DNA from: SXVE01 sp036388895
Lineage (GTDB): Bacteria > Acidobacteriota > Blastocatellia > Pyrinomonadales > Pyrinomonadaceae
Length of the DNA: 64,000 nt
Direction of reading: 5' to 3'
Assembly: GCA_036388895.1 (NCBI GenBank)
Contig: DASVQY010000054.1
Location: forward strand, 37,052 to 101,051
Shown: one piece after another, positions 7,970 to 16,444 of the stretch
Layout: each line of letters opens with the position of its first letter
How positions within the stretch are numbered: position 1 is the first letter of the stretch
Notes under the pieces: generated by a model
The model's input: only the letters and a program-made list of their open reading frames with translations
Databases searched by the model: none
What the model was told of the DNA's origin: nothing
Made by a program: the position numbers and the translations under genes

Positions 7970-8932
7970 TCATACTTTTGCCGTTTTATTTTCCGCCGTT
8001 TTGATTCTTTCGGCAAAATACGCGACCGTTTTTTTCAAGCCTTCGGCGAGCGGAACCTTCGGTTCCCATTTTAATAAGCTTTTCGCTCTTTCGATGTTCG
8101 GCTGACGCTGTTTCGGATCGTCTTGCGGCAAAGGCAGATGCGTGATTTTTATATTCTTTCCGGTGGCTTTTGCCACTTCATTCGCCAGTTCGTTCATCGT
8201 AAATTCACCCGGATTGCCGAGGTTTACGGGCAAATGAATATCTTCACCTTCGGCGTTCATCAAGCGGATTATTCCTTCGACGAGATCGTCAACGTAACAG
8301 AACGAACGAGTTTGTTCGCCGCTGCCGTAAACTGTTAATTCATCGCCGCGCATCGCCTGAACGATGAAATTTGAAACCACGCGCCCGTCGTTTTCCAGCA
8401 TTCGCGGTCCGTACGTGTTAAAAATACGCACGATTCTCGTATCCACGTTGTTCTGGCGATGATAATCCATCATCAAAGTTTCGGCGATGCGTTTTCCTTC
8501 GTCATAACAGCTTCTCAGCCCGATTGGATTTACATTTCCCCAGTAATCTTCAGTCTGTGGGTGAATTTCCGGGTCACCGTAAACTTCCGAAGTCGAAGCC
8601 TGAAGAATACGCGCGCGAACGCGTTTCGCCAGACCGAGCATATTAATTGCGCCCATTACACTGGTTTTCACAGTTTTGACCGGATTGTATTGATAATGAA
8701 CCGGCGAAGCCGGGCACGCCATATTGTAAATCTGGTCAACTTCGAGCAAGATGGGTTCGATAACGTCGTGACGAACCAATTCAAAATTTTTATCGTCGAG
8801 CAGATGAAGAATGTTTTCCTTACGTCCGGTGAAAAAATTGTCCAGACAGATTACTTCATTGCCATCTGCCAGGAGCCTTTCGCAAAGATGCGAGCCGAGA
8901 AAACCCGCGCCGCCGGTTATTAATATTCGCAT
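7970..8932 (-). CDS. UDP-glucuronic acid decarboxylase (UDP-xylose synthase)
   Basis: A 320-residue extended SDR closely resembling UXS enzymes. Visible are GGAGFLGSHL (residues 7-16), the UXS-typical ACPASPVHYQYNPVKT stretch (72-87), the catalytic region STSEVYGDPEIHPQ, and the YxxxK pair Tyr143/Lys147 in SCYDEGKR. The enzyme converts UDP-glucuronate to UDP-xylose using tightly bound NAD. Length and motif spacing match the bacterial family. Its position next to another SDR gene points to nucleotide-sugar supply for surface polysaccharide, although no glycosyltransferase is nearby. Confidence 0.93.
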   Translation of the reverse strand: MRILITGGAGFLGSHLCERLLADGNEVICLDNFFTGRKENILHLLDDKNFELVRHDVIEPILLEVDQIYNMACPASPVHYQYNPVKTVKTSVMGAINMLGLAKRVRARILQASTSEVYGDPEIHPQTEDYWGNVNPIGLRSCYDEGKRIAETLMMDYHRQNNVDTRIVRIFNTYGPRMLENDGRVVSNFIVQAMRGDELTVYGSGEQTRSFCYVDDLVEGIIRLMNAEGEDIHLPVNLGNPGEFTMNELANEVAKATGKNIKITHLPLPQDDPKQRQPNIERAKSLLKWEPKVPLAEGLKKTVAYFAERIKTAENKTAKV

Positions 8933-9142
8933 AAAGAGTATTCGGAAAAGAATTTAAGGAACCGAGATTTGATGGTTTTATTTTCAAATTTCATTTCTTG
9001 TCAAAAAGTTATTGTAATTATTTTTCCGGTAAGGTCAAAATTGATTTGATTTTGTTTGTTTTGTAATGAATTGAATTTACGTAAACGCGCATCTTTGTTA
9101 TTTATGCGTAGCTTAACGAATTGCTATAGTTATAAGTAAATT

Positions 9143-9343
9143 ATGCCGGAAAGAAACGACATTAAAGATTCGCACGAAGACAAAGGAAAATCAGTCGCTG
9201 AAGGTGAAAAGAAAGGTAATAAGGGGAAAAAAGATTCGTGGAGCGACGATCAAAAAAATCGTCGTTACTATTACGACGACTCAAGCAATTATCAGATTTA
9301 CCTTCCCGACGATGAGGACGAGGAAGATGAACCTGATAAATAA
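9143..9343 (+). CDS. Small highly charged, probably disordered protein
   Basis: A 66-residue protein with almost no hydrophobic residues apart from a central YYYDDSSNYQIYLP patch. The N-terminal half is Lys/Glu/Asp-rich and the tail is acidic (DDEDEEDEPDK). It has no signal, membrane segment or recognisable domain and is probably intrinsically disordered. It stands alone between divergent and convergent neighbours. An AT-rich upstream region (GCTATAGTTATAAG) could hold a promoter. Coding status is supported only by the intact frame and biased composition. Confidence 0.5.
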   Translation: MPERNDIKDSHEDKGKSVAEGEKKGNKGKKDSWSDDQKNRRYYYDDSSNYQIYLPDDEDEEDEPDK

Positions 9344-9372
9344 AGATTAAAATTCAGAATATTTGTCAAAAA

Positions 9373-10746
9373 TTACTTTGTTCGCGCCGCGAACGGAACG
9401 AAGCGATTCATTGAATCGTAAATTTGCAGATAAATCTTTGTTTCGCGCGGAATCAACGTCGTCCAATTCGCGCCGCCGCGATTGATGTAACCGGCAAGCT
9501 TCGCCGGATTTGAATTATAACCGGCAGCCATTAATTGATAATCGGCGGCAATGCCGCTTTCGAGCGCGCCCGCAACCGTCGGGCTCGTCATCAAATCGTT
9601 CCACGTCCACTGCATATAAAGCAGCATCGCCTGCGCGGCGTTGACGTGATTGCGCATTCCTTCGACAAAGTCAGGCATAAGATTGACGTTGAAAAAACGC
9701 GAGCGAACCATTCGATAAGTCGAAGGAATCATTTGCACCATTCCGCCCGCACCGGCGCTGCTGACCGAATAACGATACGTGTCGCCTTCGTTCAGAGCAT
9801 AAAGCGTATAAATATCATTGTAGATATTCGGATGATATTCGTTGCGAAAACGCTGATGGTCAACGTGTTCGACAGCCGAAAGACGTTCGGCGATGTCGGC
9901 GATGCGCGGCTGAATGTAAATTCCTTTTTCCCTTAATTTCTCGCGCGCGATGTCAATCGTGTTGCGAACGTACATTTTGCCCGCGTTTACGACTTCCGGC
10001 GTCACTAGACCGGGATGAGTCGAAATGTAATAAGCCGTTTCGACGTGTTTGCCGAATTTTTCAATCGGATATTGCACCAGCAGAGGAAGATGCGTCTGTC
10101 CCGCCTCGTCAAAAATCATAATCGGGGTGTTCACGCCGTTGCCGCGAACGGTCTTAATCGTGATGCTTTTGCCGTTTGACGAAGTTGTCACGGTGTCTGT
10201 GTTAATCGCGAGAAAAGTTTCCTTTGTCATCACGGCGTAATCTATCTTCTGCGCTTTCCAATCAAAAAAAGCGATTCTTATCACGCTGGTTTCCAAAAAC
10301 GAATCGGTCAAAGCGGTCGGAAGCGGTCGCGCCTGCATTTGTCTTTTCGCTTCGGCAATGCGGCTTTTTAGCTGACCGAAATTCATCGAGCGATAAGTCA
10401 AATTTGCCGGAGTAAAGTTACTCGATGGCTGATTGCCCGTTACAGAATTATTAGATGAAGCCGCCGGGGCGGGATTATAAGAGTCGCCGACAATAATCGG
10501 CGTTTGTGCCGGAACCGGACGCGGCGTCGCCGTTGGCAACGGCGTCGGCATTGTATTTGTTACGACAACAATTTTTGAAGGCGTCGGCGCGGCAACCGAA
10601 ATCGCAAACGGCGTCGGAGTCGGCGACGCGCCGACAATTATCACGCGCTGACGCGTCGGCGTTGGATTCGGTTGTACGTCCTGAGCGTAGCTTATGGCGG
10701 TTAGAAAAACGGAGACGAATATTCCGACAAAAAATGCTTTTTTCAT
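9373..10746 (-). CDS. Exported lytic transglycosylase-like protein
   Basis: A 457-residue protein. The chosen ATG (10744-10746) starts the signal peptide MKKAFFVGIFVSVFLTAISY. Next comes a Pro/Thr-rich low-complexity region (about 22-125; PTPTPFAISVAAPTPS and similar), a uncharacterised middle domain, and a C-terminal SLT-type lysozyme-like domain (about 310-455). The SLT signature reads SSAGAGGMVQMIPSTY, with a candidate catalytic Glu upstream in LNEGDTY, and a later LMAAGYNSNPAKL segment as in the family. It probably cleaves peptidoglycan in the periplasm. It is transcribed divergently from glmM, which makes a cell-wall precursor. Confidence 0.78.
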   Translation of the reverse strand: MKKAFFVGIFVSVFLTAISYAQDVQPNPTPTRQRVIIVGASPTPTPFAISVAAPTPSKIVVVTNTMPTPLPTATPRPVPAQTPIIVGDSYNPAPAASSNNSVTGNQPSSNFTPANLTYRSMNFGQLKSRIAEAKRQMQARPLPTALTDSFLETSVIRIAFFDWKAQKIDYAVMTKETFLAINTDTVTTSSNGKSITIKTVRGNGVNTPIMIFDEAGQTHLPLLVQYPIEKFGKHVETAYYISTHPGLVTPEVVNAGKMYVRNTIDIAREKLREKGIYIQPRIADIAERLSAVEHVDHQRFRNEYHPNIYNDIYTLYALNEGDTYRYSVSSAGAGGMVQMIPSTYRMVRSRFFNVNLMPDFVEGMRNHVNAAQAMLLYMQWTWNDLMTSPTVAGALESGIAADYQLMAAGYNSNPAKLAGYINRGGANWTTLIPRETKIYLQIYDSMNRFVPFAARTK

Positions 10747-10988
10747 ATTTCTCTTTACAGGGTAAAAGCTGTGGGCGAGATTTCGCCGCGCGCCGAAGGG
10801 CTTCGGCATTCTGCAGTTATAAAGATTCGCTTATTATGCAAAAGGTTGTCAAATCGTCTGTAAATATTTATGGCTTCCACAAAAAAACTTTATATCCTGC
10901 TGGTTTGTCTGTTCGTCGGGTTTTGGGATATAAATTGTATTTCTCATTTATAGCAAGATATATAAAATTTTAAGAAAAAACGATTTTT

Positions 10989-12326
10989 ATGAAAAAACTT
11001 TTTGGTACGGACGGAATGCGCGGAAAGGCGGATCAATTTCCGCTCGATAAACCGACAATCGCTAAAGTCGGCGGTTCTTTGTCCAAACAATTTTACGAAA
11101 AATTAAAAAGACAGCCGCGTTTCGTCATCGGCAGAGACACGCGCGAATCGAGCGAGTGGATTGAAAATGCTTTTTGCGCCGGAGCCGAAAACGCCGAATG
11201 CGTTTCGGCGGGCGTTATAACGACGCCGGGCGTGGCATTTCTGGCGAAAAATTTCAATTTCGACGCCGGAATAGTCATCAGCGCATCGCACAATCCGTTT
11301 GAAGACAACGGCATCAAAATTTTTTCGCCGAGCGGGAAAAAAGTTGACGAAAACACGGAAAGAGCGATTGAAAAAGATATTTTCGATGAAGAGTTTATGC
11401 CGAACGACAAAAAAGCCGTCTGCGATGATTCGAGAGCCGCCGAATTTCAAAACAGGTATTTGCAATATTTGTCGAACGGCTTTAAAGATTTATCGCTTGA
11501 AGGTTTCAAAGTCGTCATAGATTGCGCCAACGGCGCCGCGTCACATCTCGCGCCGCGATTGTTTGAGAGTTTCTGCGCCGAAGTCACGGCAATCAATTAC
11601 CAACCCGACGGCAGAAATATCAACGAGAATTGCGGTTCGCTTCATCTCGAACATTTGCAGAAAAAAGTCACCGAAATCAAAGCCGATTTCGGCGTAGCAT
11701 TTGACGGTGACGCTGATCGCTCGCTGTTTGTTGATGAAACCGGAAGTTTGGTTGACGGCGACGCTACGCTCTGGATTATGGCGAATTACCTCGATTCGCA
11801 CGGAAAGTTAAATAACGAAAAAGTGATCGCCACAGTGATGAGCAACATCGGTCTGGAAATCGCTCTTAAATCTAAAAATATCGAGTTGGTGCGAACGGCT
11901 GTCGGCGACAAATACGTTTTGGAAGAATTGCTGAAAACCGGGGCGTCAATCGGCGGCGAACAATCGGGACACATAATTTTTCCGAACAAAAGCCTGGTTG
12001 GGGACGGAATGATGACGGCGCTTTTTTTGCTTCAGGCGATACGCGAAAAAGGCGTCGCTTTTTCCGAAATGAAAAACGGCTTTACGCAATACCCGCAAAT
12101 TTTGGTTAACGTCAAAGTTCGTGAAAAGCAGCCGTTTGAACAAGTTCCGGCAATAGCGGACGCGGCAAAAGAAATAGAAAATCAATTGAACGGTAAAGGC
12201 AGATTGCTGCTTCGATATTCGGGAACGGAAAATCTCGCGCGTGTGATGATCGAAGGCGAAAATCAAGCGGAGATCGAAGCGCAGGCGAATAACCTGGCTG
12301 AAGTTATCAAACAAAATTTAAGTTAA
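10989..12326 (+). CDS. glmM: Phosphoglucosamine mutase
   Basis: A 445-residue cytosolic alpha-D-phosphohexomutase that converts glucosamine-6-phosphate to glucosamine-1-phosphate for UDP-GlcNAc and peptidoglycan synthesis. The N-terminal LFGTDGMRGKA is the GlmM signature, and the phosphoserine loop is SASHNP (Ser100). The magnesium loop is FDGDADRS, the sugar-binding loop is GGEQSGHI, and the C-terminal phosphate-binding loop is RYSGTENLARVM. Length matches the family. A second phosphohexomutase at 60.4 kb lacks the GlmM N-terminus, so the two probably have different sugars. Confidence 0.96.
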   Translation: MKKLFGTDGMRGKADQFPLDKPTIAKVGGSLSKQFYEKLKRQPRFVIGRDTRESSEWIENAFCAGAENAECVSAGVITTPGVAFLAKNFNFDAGIVISASHNPFEDNGIKIFSPSGKKVDENTERAIEKDIFDEEFMPNDKKAVCDDSRAAEFQNRYLQYLSNGFKDLSLEGFKVVIDCANGAASHLAPRLFESFCAEVTAINYQPDGRNINENCGSLHLEHLQKKVTEIKADFGVAFDGDADRSLFVDETGSLVDGDATLWIMANYLDSHGKLNNEKVIATVMSNIGLEIALKSKNIELVRTAVGDKYVLEELLKTGASIGGEQSGHIIFPNKSLVGDGMMTALFLLQAIREKGVAFSEMKNGFTQYPQILVNVKVREKQPFEQVPAIADAAKEIENQLNGKGRLLLRYSGTENLARVMIEGENQAEIEAQANNLAEVIKQNLS

Positions 12327-12439
12327 TACAAAATTTAAGTTAATAAATGTAATATCCCGGATTATATACCGAAATTGCTTCGGAAAATGCTTCGAATTTT
12401 TGATTTTGACCAGAAAGAAATAAAATCTGTTTTTCCGCC

Positions 12440-12469
12440 TTGCCAAAAAGCAAATAATGAATGTATATT
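12440..12469 (+). promoter_or_regulatory. Predicted sigma70-type promoter for a small RNA
   Basis: A -35-like TTGCCA (12440-12445) and a -10-like TATATT (12464-12469) are separated by 18 bases. They would start transcription near 12476-12478, exactly where the structured RNA begins. Predicted by eye only. Confidence 0.45.
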
Positions 12470-12476
12470 CAGAATA

Positions 12477-12626
12477 TCGAAACGGTAGGTGGAACCTCCG
12501 TTTCCAGTAGTAGCTGGGGTGAGGACAGTTACTGCGAATTGGCAGGTGCGGTGCACTTCCACGTTGCTTCGCCTGCTCTTAAAATTAATAGAATTTAAGC
12601 CGCGAGATTTTTCTGGCGGCTTTTTC
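12477..12626 (+). ncRNA. Candidate structured small RNA, unassigned family
   Basis: Between glmM and aroB lies a stretch of about 110 bases with clearly higher G+C than its surroundings and many nested hairpins. The first pairs GAAACGG with CCGTTTC and AGGT with ACCT (12479-12504). The second is CCAG/CTGG (12504-12517). A later one pairs GCAGGTG with CGCCTGC (12542-12576) and encloses GTGC/GCAC. An alternative multibranch fold closes with GTGGAA (12489-12494) and TTCCAC (12557-12562). A promoter-like sequence ends just upstream and a strong terminator ends it near 12626, giving about 150 nt. It does not match the cores of SRP RNA, tmRNA, RNase P or the common riboswitches that I can recall. 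It might instead be an aroB leader. Confidence 0.5.
12597..12626 (+). terminator. Rho-independent terminator before aroB
   Basis: GCCGC (12599-12603) pairs with GCGGC (12616-12620) and is followed directly by TTTTTCTTTT. It ends whatever is transcribed from the structured region, about 50 bases before the aroB start. Confidence 0.75.
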
Positions 12627-12676
12627 TTTTGCATTTTCTTTTGCATTTTTCGGTTAAAACTTCGACAATTTCAAAA

Positions 12677-13843
12677 ATGAAAAACGAAACTGTTTCCGTC
12701 AAACTCGGCGCAAAAAAGCATTCATATAAAATCGAAATCGGACATAATACGCTTGAAAAATGCGGCGATTGGGCGAAAAATTCTTTGCCGAAAAGCGCGA
12801 AAAAAATTGTAATTGTTTCCAATCCTAAAATTTTCCGGCTTTACGGCGAACGCGCTCAAAACAGTTTGAGCGAAGCCGGTTACGAAACGCTCGTTTGGCT
12901 GATGAACGACGGCGAAAAATACAAAAATCTGCGCTCGCTCGAAAGCGCTCTGAGATTTTTCAGCGAAAATAATCTTTCGCGCACCGATGCGGTGGTCGCG
13001 CTCGGCGGCGGCGTAGTCGGCGATCTTGCAGGGTTCGCGTCAGCGATTTACCAGCGCGGAATTGCTTTTTTGCAGATTCCGACGACATTTCTAGCGATGA
13101 TTGACTCATCCGTCGGCGGAAAAACCGCTGTTAATTCGGAATTCGGAAAAAACTTAATCGGCGCTTTTCACCAGCCGAACGGAGTTCTGGTTGACGTTTC
13201 TGTCTTGAAGACTCTGCCGAAAAGAGAATTGATCGCCGGATTTTGCGAAGCCGTTAAACAGGGTGCAATTGCCGACGAAAAACTTTTTAATCGTACCGGA
13301 GAATTTCTGCGCAATTTCTCCCTGAACAAGTTCAAGAAATTTTACGACGATGAAGGGTTCGTTTCCGCTCTTAAAAGCCTTATCGCCGCTCAAGTCGGCT
13401 TTAAGGCGGAAATTGTTCAGCAAGATGAAAAAGAAAGCTCCGAAAGAAGTGACGGAAAATCGCGTAAAATTCTAAATTTCGGACATACTTTAGGTCATGC
13501 GCTCGAAAAAGTAACCGATTATAAATATTTTAAGCATGGCGAAGCGGTCGGTTACGGAATTTTATTCGCCGCCGAGCTCTCGAAAACACTTGATATTTTT
13601 GATGAAAATGAATTAAAATCGTTAAACGATGTTATGCATCGTGTCGGCAACTTACCGAGAGCCGATGAAATCGCACCGAATGATTTAATCCAAGCATTCA
13701 AATACGATAAAAAAACAATCGGGAAGTCTCTTCAGTGGATTCTCCTCGAAGGCATCGGCAAACCGGTAATAGTATCCGACGAAAACATTCCGAATTCAGC
13801 CATACAAAAAACTCTCGAAAAGGTTTTACTATCCCGAAATTGA
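12677..13843 (+). CDS. aroB: 3-dehydroquinate synthase
   Basis: A 388-residue cytosolic NAD- and metal-dependent enzyme of the shikimate pathway that cyclises DAHP to 3-dehydroquinate. Signatures include the NAD-binding GGGVVGDLAGFASAIYQRG, the PTTFLAMIDSSVGGKTAVN segment, the metal-ligand region GFCEAVKQG and the zinc-binding GHTLGHALE. The ATG at 12677 was chosen because it begins the conserved domain; a frame from 12629 would add a non-conserved leader overlapping the terminator. A downstream gene of unknown role follows after 44 bases. Confidence 0.95.
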   Translation: MKNETVSVKLGAKKHSYKIEIGHNTLEKCGDWAKNSLPKSAKKIVIVSNPKIFRLYGERAQNSLSEAGYETLVWLMNDGEKYKNLRSLESALRFFSENNLSRTDAVVALGGGVVGDLAGFASAIYQRGIAFLQIPTTFLAMIDSSVGGKTAVNSEFGKNLIGAFHQPNGVLVDVSVLKTLPKRELIAGFCEAVKQGAIADEKLFNRTGEFLRNFSLNKFKKFYDDEGFVSALKSLIAAQVGFKAEIVQQDEKESSERSDGKSRKILNFGHTLGHALEKVTDYKYFKHGEAVGYGILFAAELSKTLDIFDENELKSLNDVMHRVGNLPRADEIAPNDLIQAFKYDKKTIGKSLQWILLEGIGKPVIVSDENIPNSAIQKTLEKVLLSRN

Positions 13844-13887
13844 GTCTGACGATTTTTTTCTACTTCGACAGAGAGGTCAAACAAAAT

Positions 13888-14304
13888 ATGTGCAAGCCAG
13901 CAAAAAATCGCGCCGGCGAACGCGGCAGCGCGAAAACGAAATTTTTATTGATGTTAGTCGTTTTATTTCTAATCGGAAACGCGGGATTAAATTATATTCC
14001 CGTTGCTTACGAAGGCGAAAGTTTCAAGCAGGAGATGCAAACCGCGGTTGTTCAAGGTTTAGCCACTCCGACGAACGGCGCTAAACCGACGGATTTTGTA
14101 AAGCAAAAATTGAAAAGAGCCGCGCAGGAAAATAATTTGCCATCTGACGCTTTTGTAGATGTCAAACAAAACGGCAACAGCATCCAGGCGAGGGTTTATT
14201 ACTTAAAACCGGTCCAGGTACTGCCTTTCGGACTTTACACTTACAATTATGAATTTGACCACACCGCGACGCCTTTGGGATTTCTGACCAAGAGTTTAAA
14301 TTAA
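13888..14304 (+). CDS. Small membrane protein, DUF4845-like
   Basis: A 138-residue protein with a basic N-terminus (about 18 residues), one membrane segment near residues 19-37 (FLLMLVVLFLIGNAGLNYIP), and a soluble domain of about 95 residues with beta-strand pattern. The layout resembles the DUF4845/pilin-like small membrane proteins common in proteobacteria and acidobacteria. No function is known. It follows aroB by 44 bases and may be co-transcribed. The chosen ATG is the first one after the aroB stop. Confidence 0.6.
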   Translation: MCKPAKNRAGERGSAKTKFLLMLVVLFLIGNAGLNYIPVAYEGESFKQEMQTAVVQGLATPTNGAKPTDFVKQKLKRAAQENNLPSDAFVDVKQNGNSIQARVYYLKPVQVLPFGLYTYNYEFDHTATPLGFLTKSLN

Positions 14305-14331
14305 AAAACCAAGATAAATATCATACTGTAG

Positions 14332-14402
14332 AAAAAAACAGGATGGTGAAAGACTGTTCGGATATTTTATTATCCTACAAATCTTGCACCTCCTGTTTTT
14401 TT
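14332..14402. terminator. Convergent-gene hairpin
   Basis: Arms AAAAACAGGATGGTG (ending at 14348) and CACCTCCTGTTTTT (from 14387) are complementary with one bulge and a loop of about 38 bases. The A- and T-runs on the outer sides allow termination in both directions between convergent genes. Confidence 0.6.
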
Positions 14403-14430
14403 GATTTTTATCAATTCCAGCGAATTCAAT

Positions 14431-16317
14431 CTAAATTGCCGCCGCGACAGCTTCTCGAACTTTCACCGGTTGAATTTGAATCAAACTTTGCGGAGCTTCT
14501 GCAAGCCAGGTTGACGGGCAAACGCCGCACGTCGTGCATTTTTCGACCGCCGGACACGGTTTCGATGAAAGCGCCGCGTGCGCTTTTTCGTGTTCGGTTC
14601 GCAAAAATTCAAACGACAAGCCCGAATCTACGATTGACCACGGAAGAAACTCGCCGTATTCACGGTTTCTCGAAGTGTGAAATTTCGGATCAATGCCGGT
14701 TTCGCGCAGCGCGTCGTTCAAATTTCCTTTGAGCCGCGCCGCCGCTTCGATGACTTTGCCGACATTTCGGTCGCCCGAAGAAAACAAAGCCTGTTCGTGC
14801 GCGATTCGCGAGGACATATAACGAACTTCAACGTTCGGAATCCGCGATAAACCTTTGCAAACGTATTTGATTTTTTGTTTCAATTCTTTTTCGTCGCAAA
14901 TCGCGTCCCACTGCAAAGGCGTATTCGGTTTCGGCACAAAACCGTTGAGCGAAGGAATGATTTTTCCCGCGCGCCCGAATTTTTTACCCGCTTCGAGCAT
15001 TCTGTTTTTGATGCGCTCGACCAAAACGAACATTTCGTCCAAATCTTCTTCGGTTTCCGTCGGAAGACCGACCATCATATAAAGCTTCACGGTCAGCATT
15101 CCTCTATCGAAAACTGCGCCGCAAATGTCCACGATTTCGTCGTTCGTTAAGTTTTTGTTAATGACGCGGCGCAATCGATCCGAGCCGGTTTCCGGGGCGA
15201 CGGCAATTTGCTGATCGTTCGATTCAACGAGAGCGTCGAGCAATTCATCGGAAATTTGATCTAAGCGCAAAGAAGAAACCGTAATGCGATAATCCATCTT
15301 TCGCAATTCGCTTAAAATCGTCGAAATCTCCGGGTGATCGCAAACTGCGGTCGAAACAAGTCCGATTTTATTTGTTTTGCCGCGCCATTCAGCCGCTTTC
15401 GCCAAAATATCTTTCGCCGGAACGACGCGCGGCGGGTAATAATTGTAGCCAGCCCAACAAAAACGACAACCTTGCGAGCATCCGCGCGAAATTTCGACCA
15501 GAAGCCGGTCGCCCATTTCGGCTTCCGGCGACCAGACGGCGGTCGAAGGGCAGAAAATATCCTGATTTTTCAAAAATTCGGCGAGTTCGTTTTCGCCGCG
15601 TTTGAGAGCGCGGCGCAAAGTTCCTTCTTTCGGATTAACCGCCGCCAAAGCGCGCCCGACGCGTTTCGGGACGCCTTCGACTTTTGGAATATAATCGAAA
15701 ACAGTTCCGTCTTCGTTGTAAATTACGTCGTAAAGCGACGGAACGTAAAAACCGCGCCCGGTTCGCGCCAATTTCAAAAGAATTTCTTCTTTATCGCCGC
15801 CTTCCAAAATAGCATCAATCAACTGAAAAGCGAGAATTTCACCTTCGCCGACGGCAATTACATCAGTGAAATCGGCTATAGGTTCGGGATTCAAAAACGA
15901 CGACGCGCCGCCCATTATAACAAGCGGATGAAAATGATTTCTGTCTTTCGACCAAACGGGAATGCCGGAAAGCTGTAGCATTCGCGCCATATTCAGATAA
16001 TCGGTTTCAAACGAAATCGAAAAAGCGACGATATCGAAATCGCGAATCGGCGTTTGAGTTTCGAGCGAAAGAAGCGGCGCGCGCGATTTTTCGTATTCGC
16101 GCAGATCAAGAGCGTCGGGCAGAAAAACTCTTTCGCACGAAACTTCCGGGATTTTGTTGAAAAGCTCGTACATCGTGTGAAGACCGAGATTCGCCATTCC
16201 GATAGCGTGTGTATTCGGATAACAAAGCGCAATGCGAATCGCTGCGCCCTGTTTTACCATCCAGCCTTCTTCCGCCGCGAGTTTCCGTTTATAACTTTCG
16301 ACAATGCGTTTATTCAT
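14431..16317 (-). CDS. B12-binding-domain radical SAM protein, TIGR03960-like
   Basis: A 628-residue radical SAM protein. The N-terminal third has a cobalamin-binding-like fold (ALCYPNTHAIGMANLGLHTM, later VIMGGASSFLNPEPIADF). The radical SAM cluster motif is CSQGCRFC with Cys280, Cys284 and Cys287, followed by CWAGYNYYPPR. It resembles the conserved TIGR03960 family, often encoded near RNase G and ribosomal-protein genes elsewhere and of unknown function. Here it stands alone between convergent and divergent neighbours. The ATG at 16315-16317 is preferred over a TTG four codons upstream. Its cobalamin-binding character fits the B12 import gene at the window end. Confidence 0.85.
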   Translation of the reverse strand: MNKRIVESYKRKLAAEEGWMVKQGAAIRIALCYPNTHAIGMANLGLHTMYELFNKIPEVSCERVFLPDALDLREYEKSRAPLLSLETQTPIRDFDIVAFSISFETDYLNMARMLQLSGIPVWSKDRNHFHPLVIMGGASSFLNPEPIADFTDVIAVGEGEILAFQLIDAILEGGDKEEILLKLARTGRGFYVPSLYDVIYNEDGTVFDYIPKVEGVPKRVGRALAAVNPKEGTLRRALKRGENELAEFLKNQDIFCPSTAVWSPEAEMGDRLLVEISRGCSQGCRFCWAGYNYYPPRVVPAKDILAKAAEWRGKTNKIGLVSTAVCDHPEISTILSELRKMDYRITVSSLRLDQISDELLDALVESNDQQIAVAPETGSDRLRRVINKNLTNDEIVDICGAVFDRGMLTVKLYMMVGLPTETEEDLDEMFVLVERIKNRMLEAGKKFGRAGKIIPSLNGFVPKPNTPLQWDAICDEKELKQKIKYVCKGLSRIPNVEVRYMSSRIAHEQALFSSGDRNVGKVIEAAARLKGNLNDALRETGIDPKFHTSRNREYGEFLPWSIVDSGLSFEFLRTEHEKAHAALSSKPCPAVEKCTTCGVCPSTWLAEAPQSLIQIQPVKVREAVAAAI

Positions 16318-16369
16318 AAAAATAAGCAACTTAAAAGATTACTATAAAGTAAGGATTTAATCCAAATAA

Positions 16370-16400
16370 AATGATGAGCGATAAATCGGCGCTCATCATT
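16370..16400 (-). terminator. Terminator of the VWFA gene
   Basis: An 11-bp stem AATGATGAGCG/CGCTCATCATT with a nine-base loop is followed, in the minus direction, by TTTATTTGG. It lies 44 bases after the stop of the VWFA-related gene. Confidence 0.8.
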
Positions 16401-16444
16401 ATTTTGTTTTTCTTTAATTTTGCCAAATAACCGATTCTAAAGAT

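Noticed and set aside
12489..12680. 63-residue plus-strand frame over the structured region before aroB
   Set aside because: It runs through the hairpins and terminator, starts at GTG without a ribosome site, and has no recognisable domain. A structured RNA explains the sequence better.
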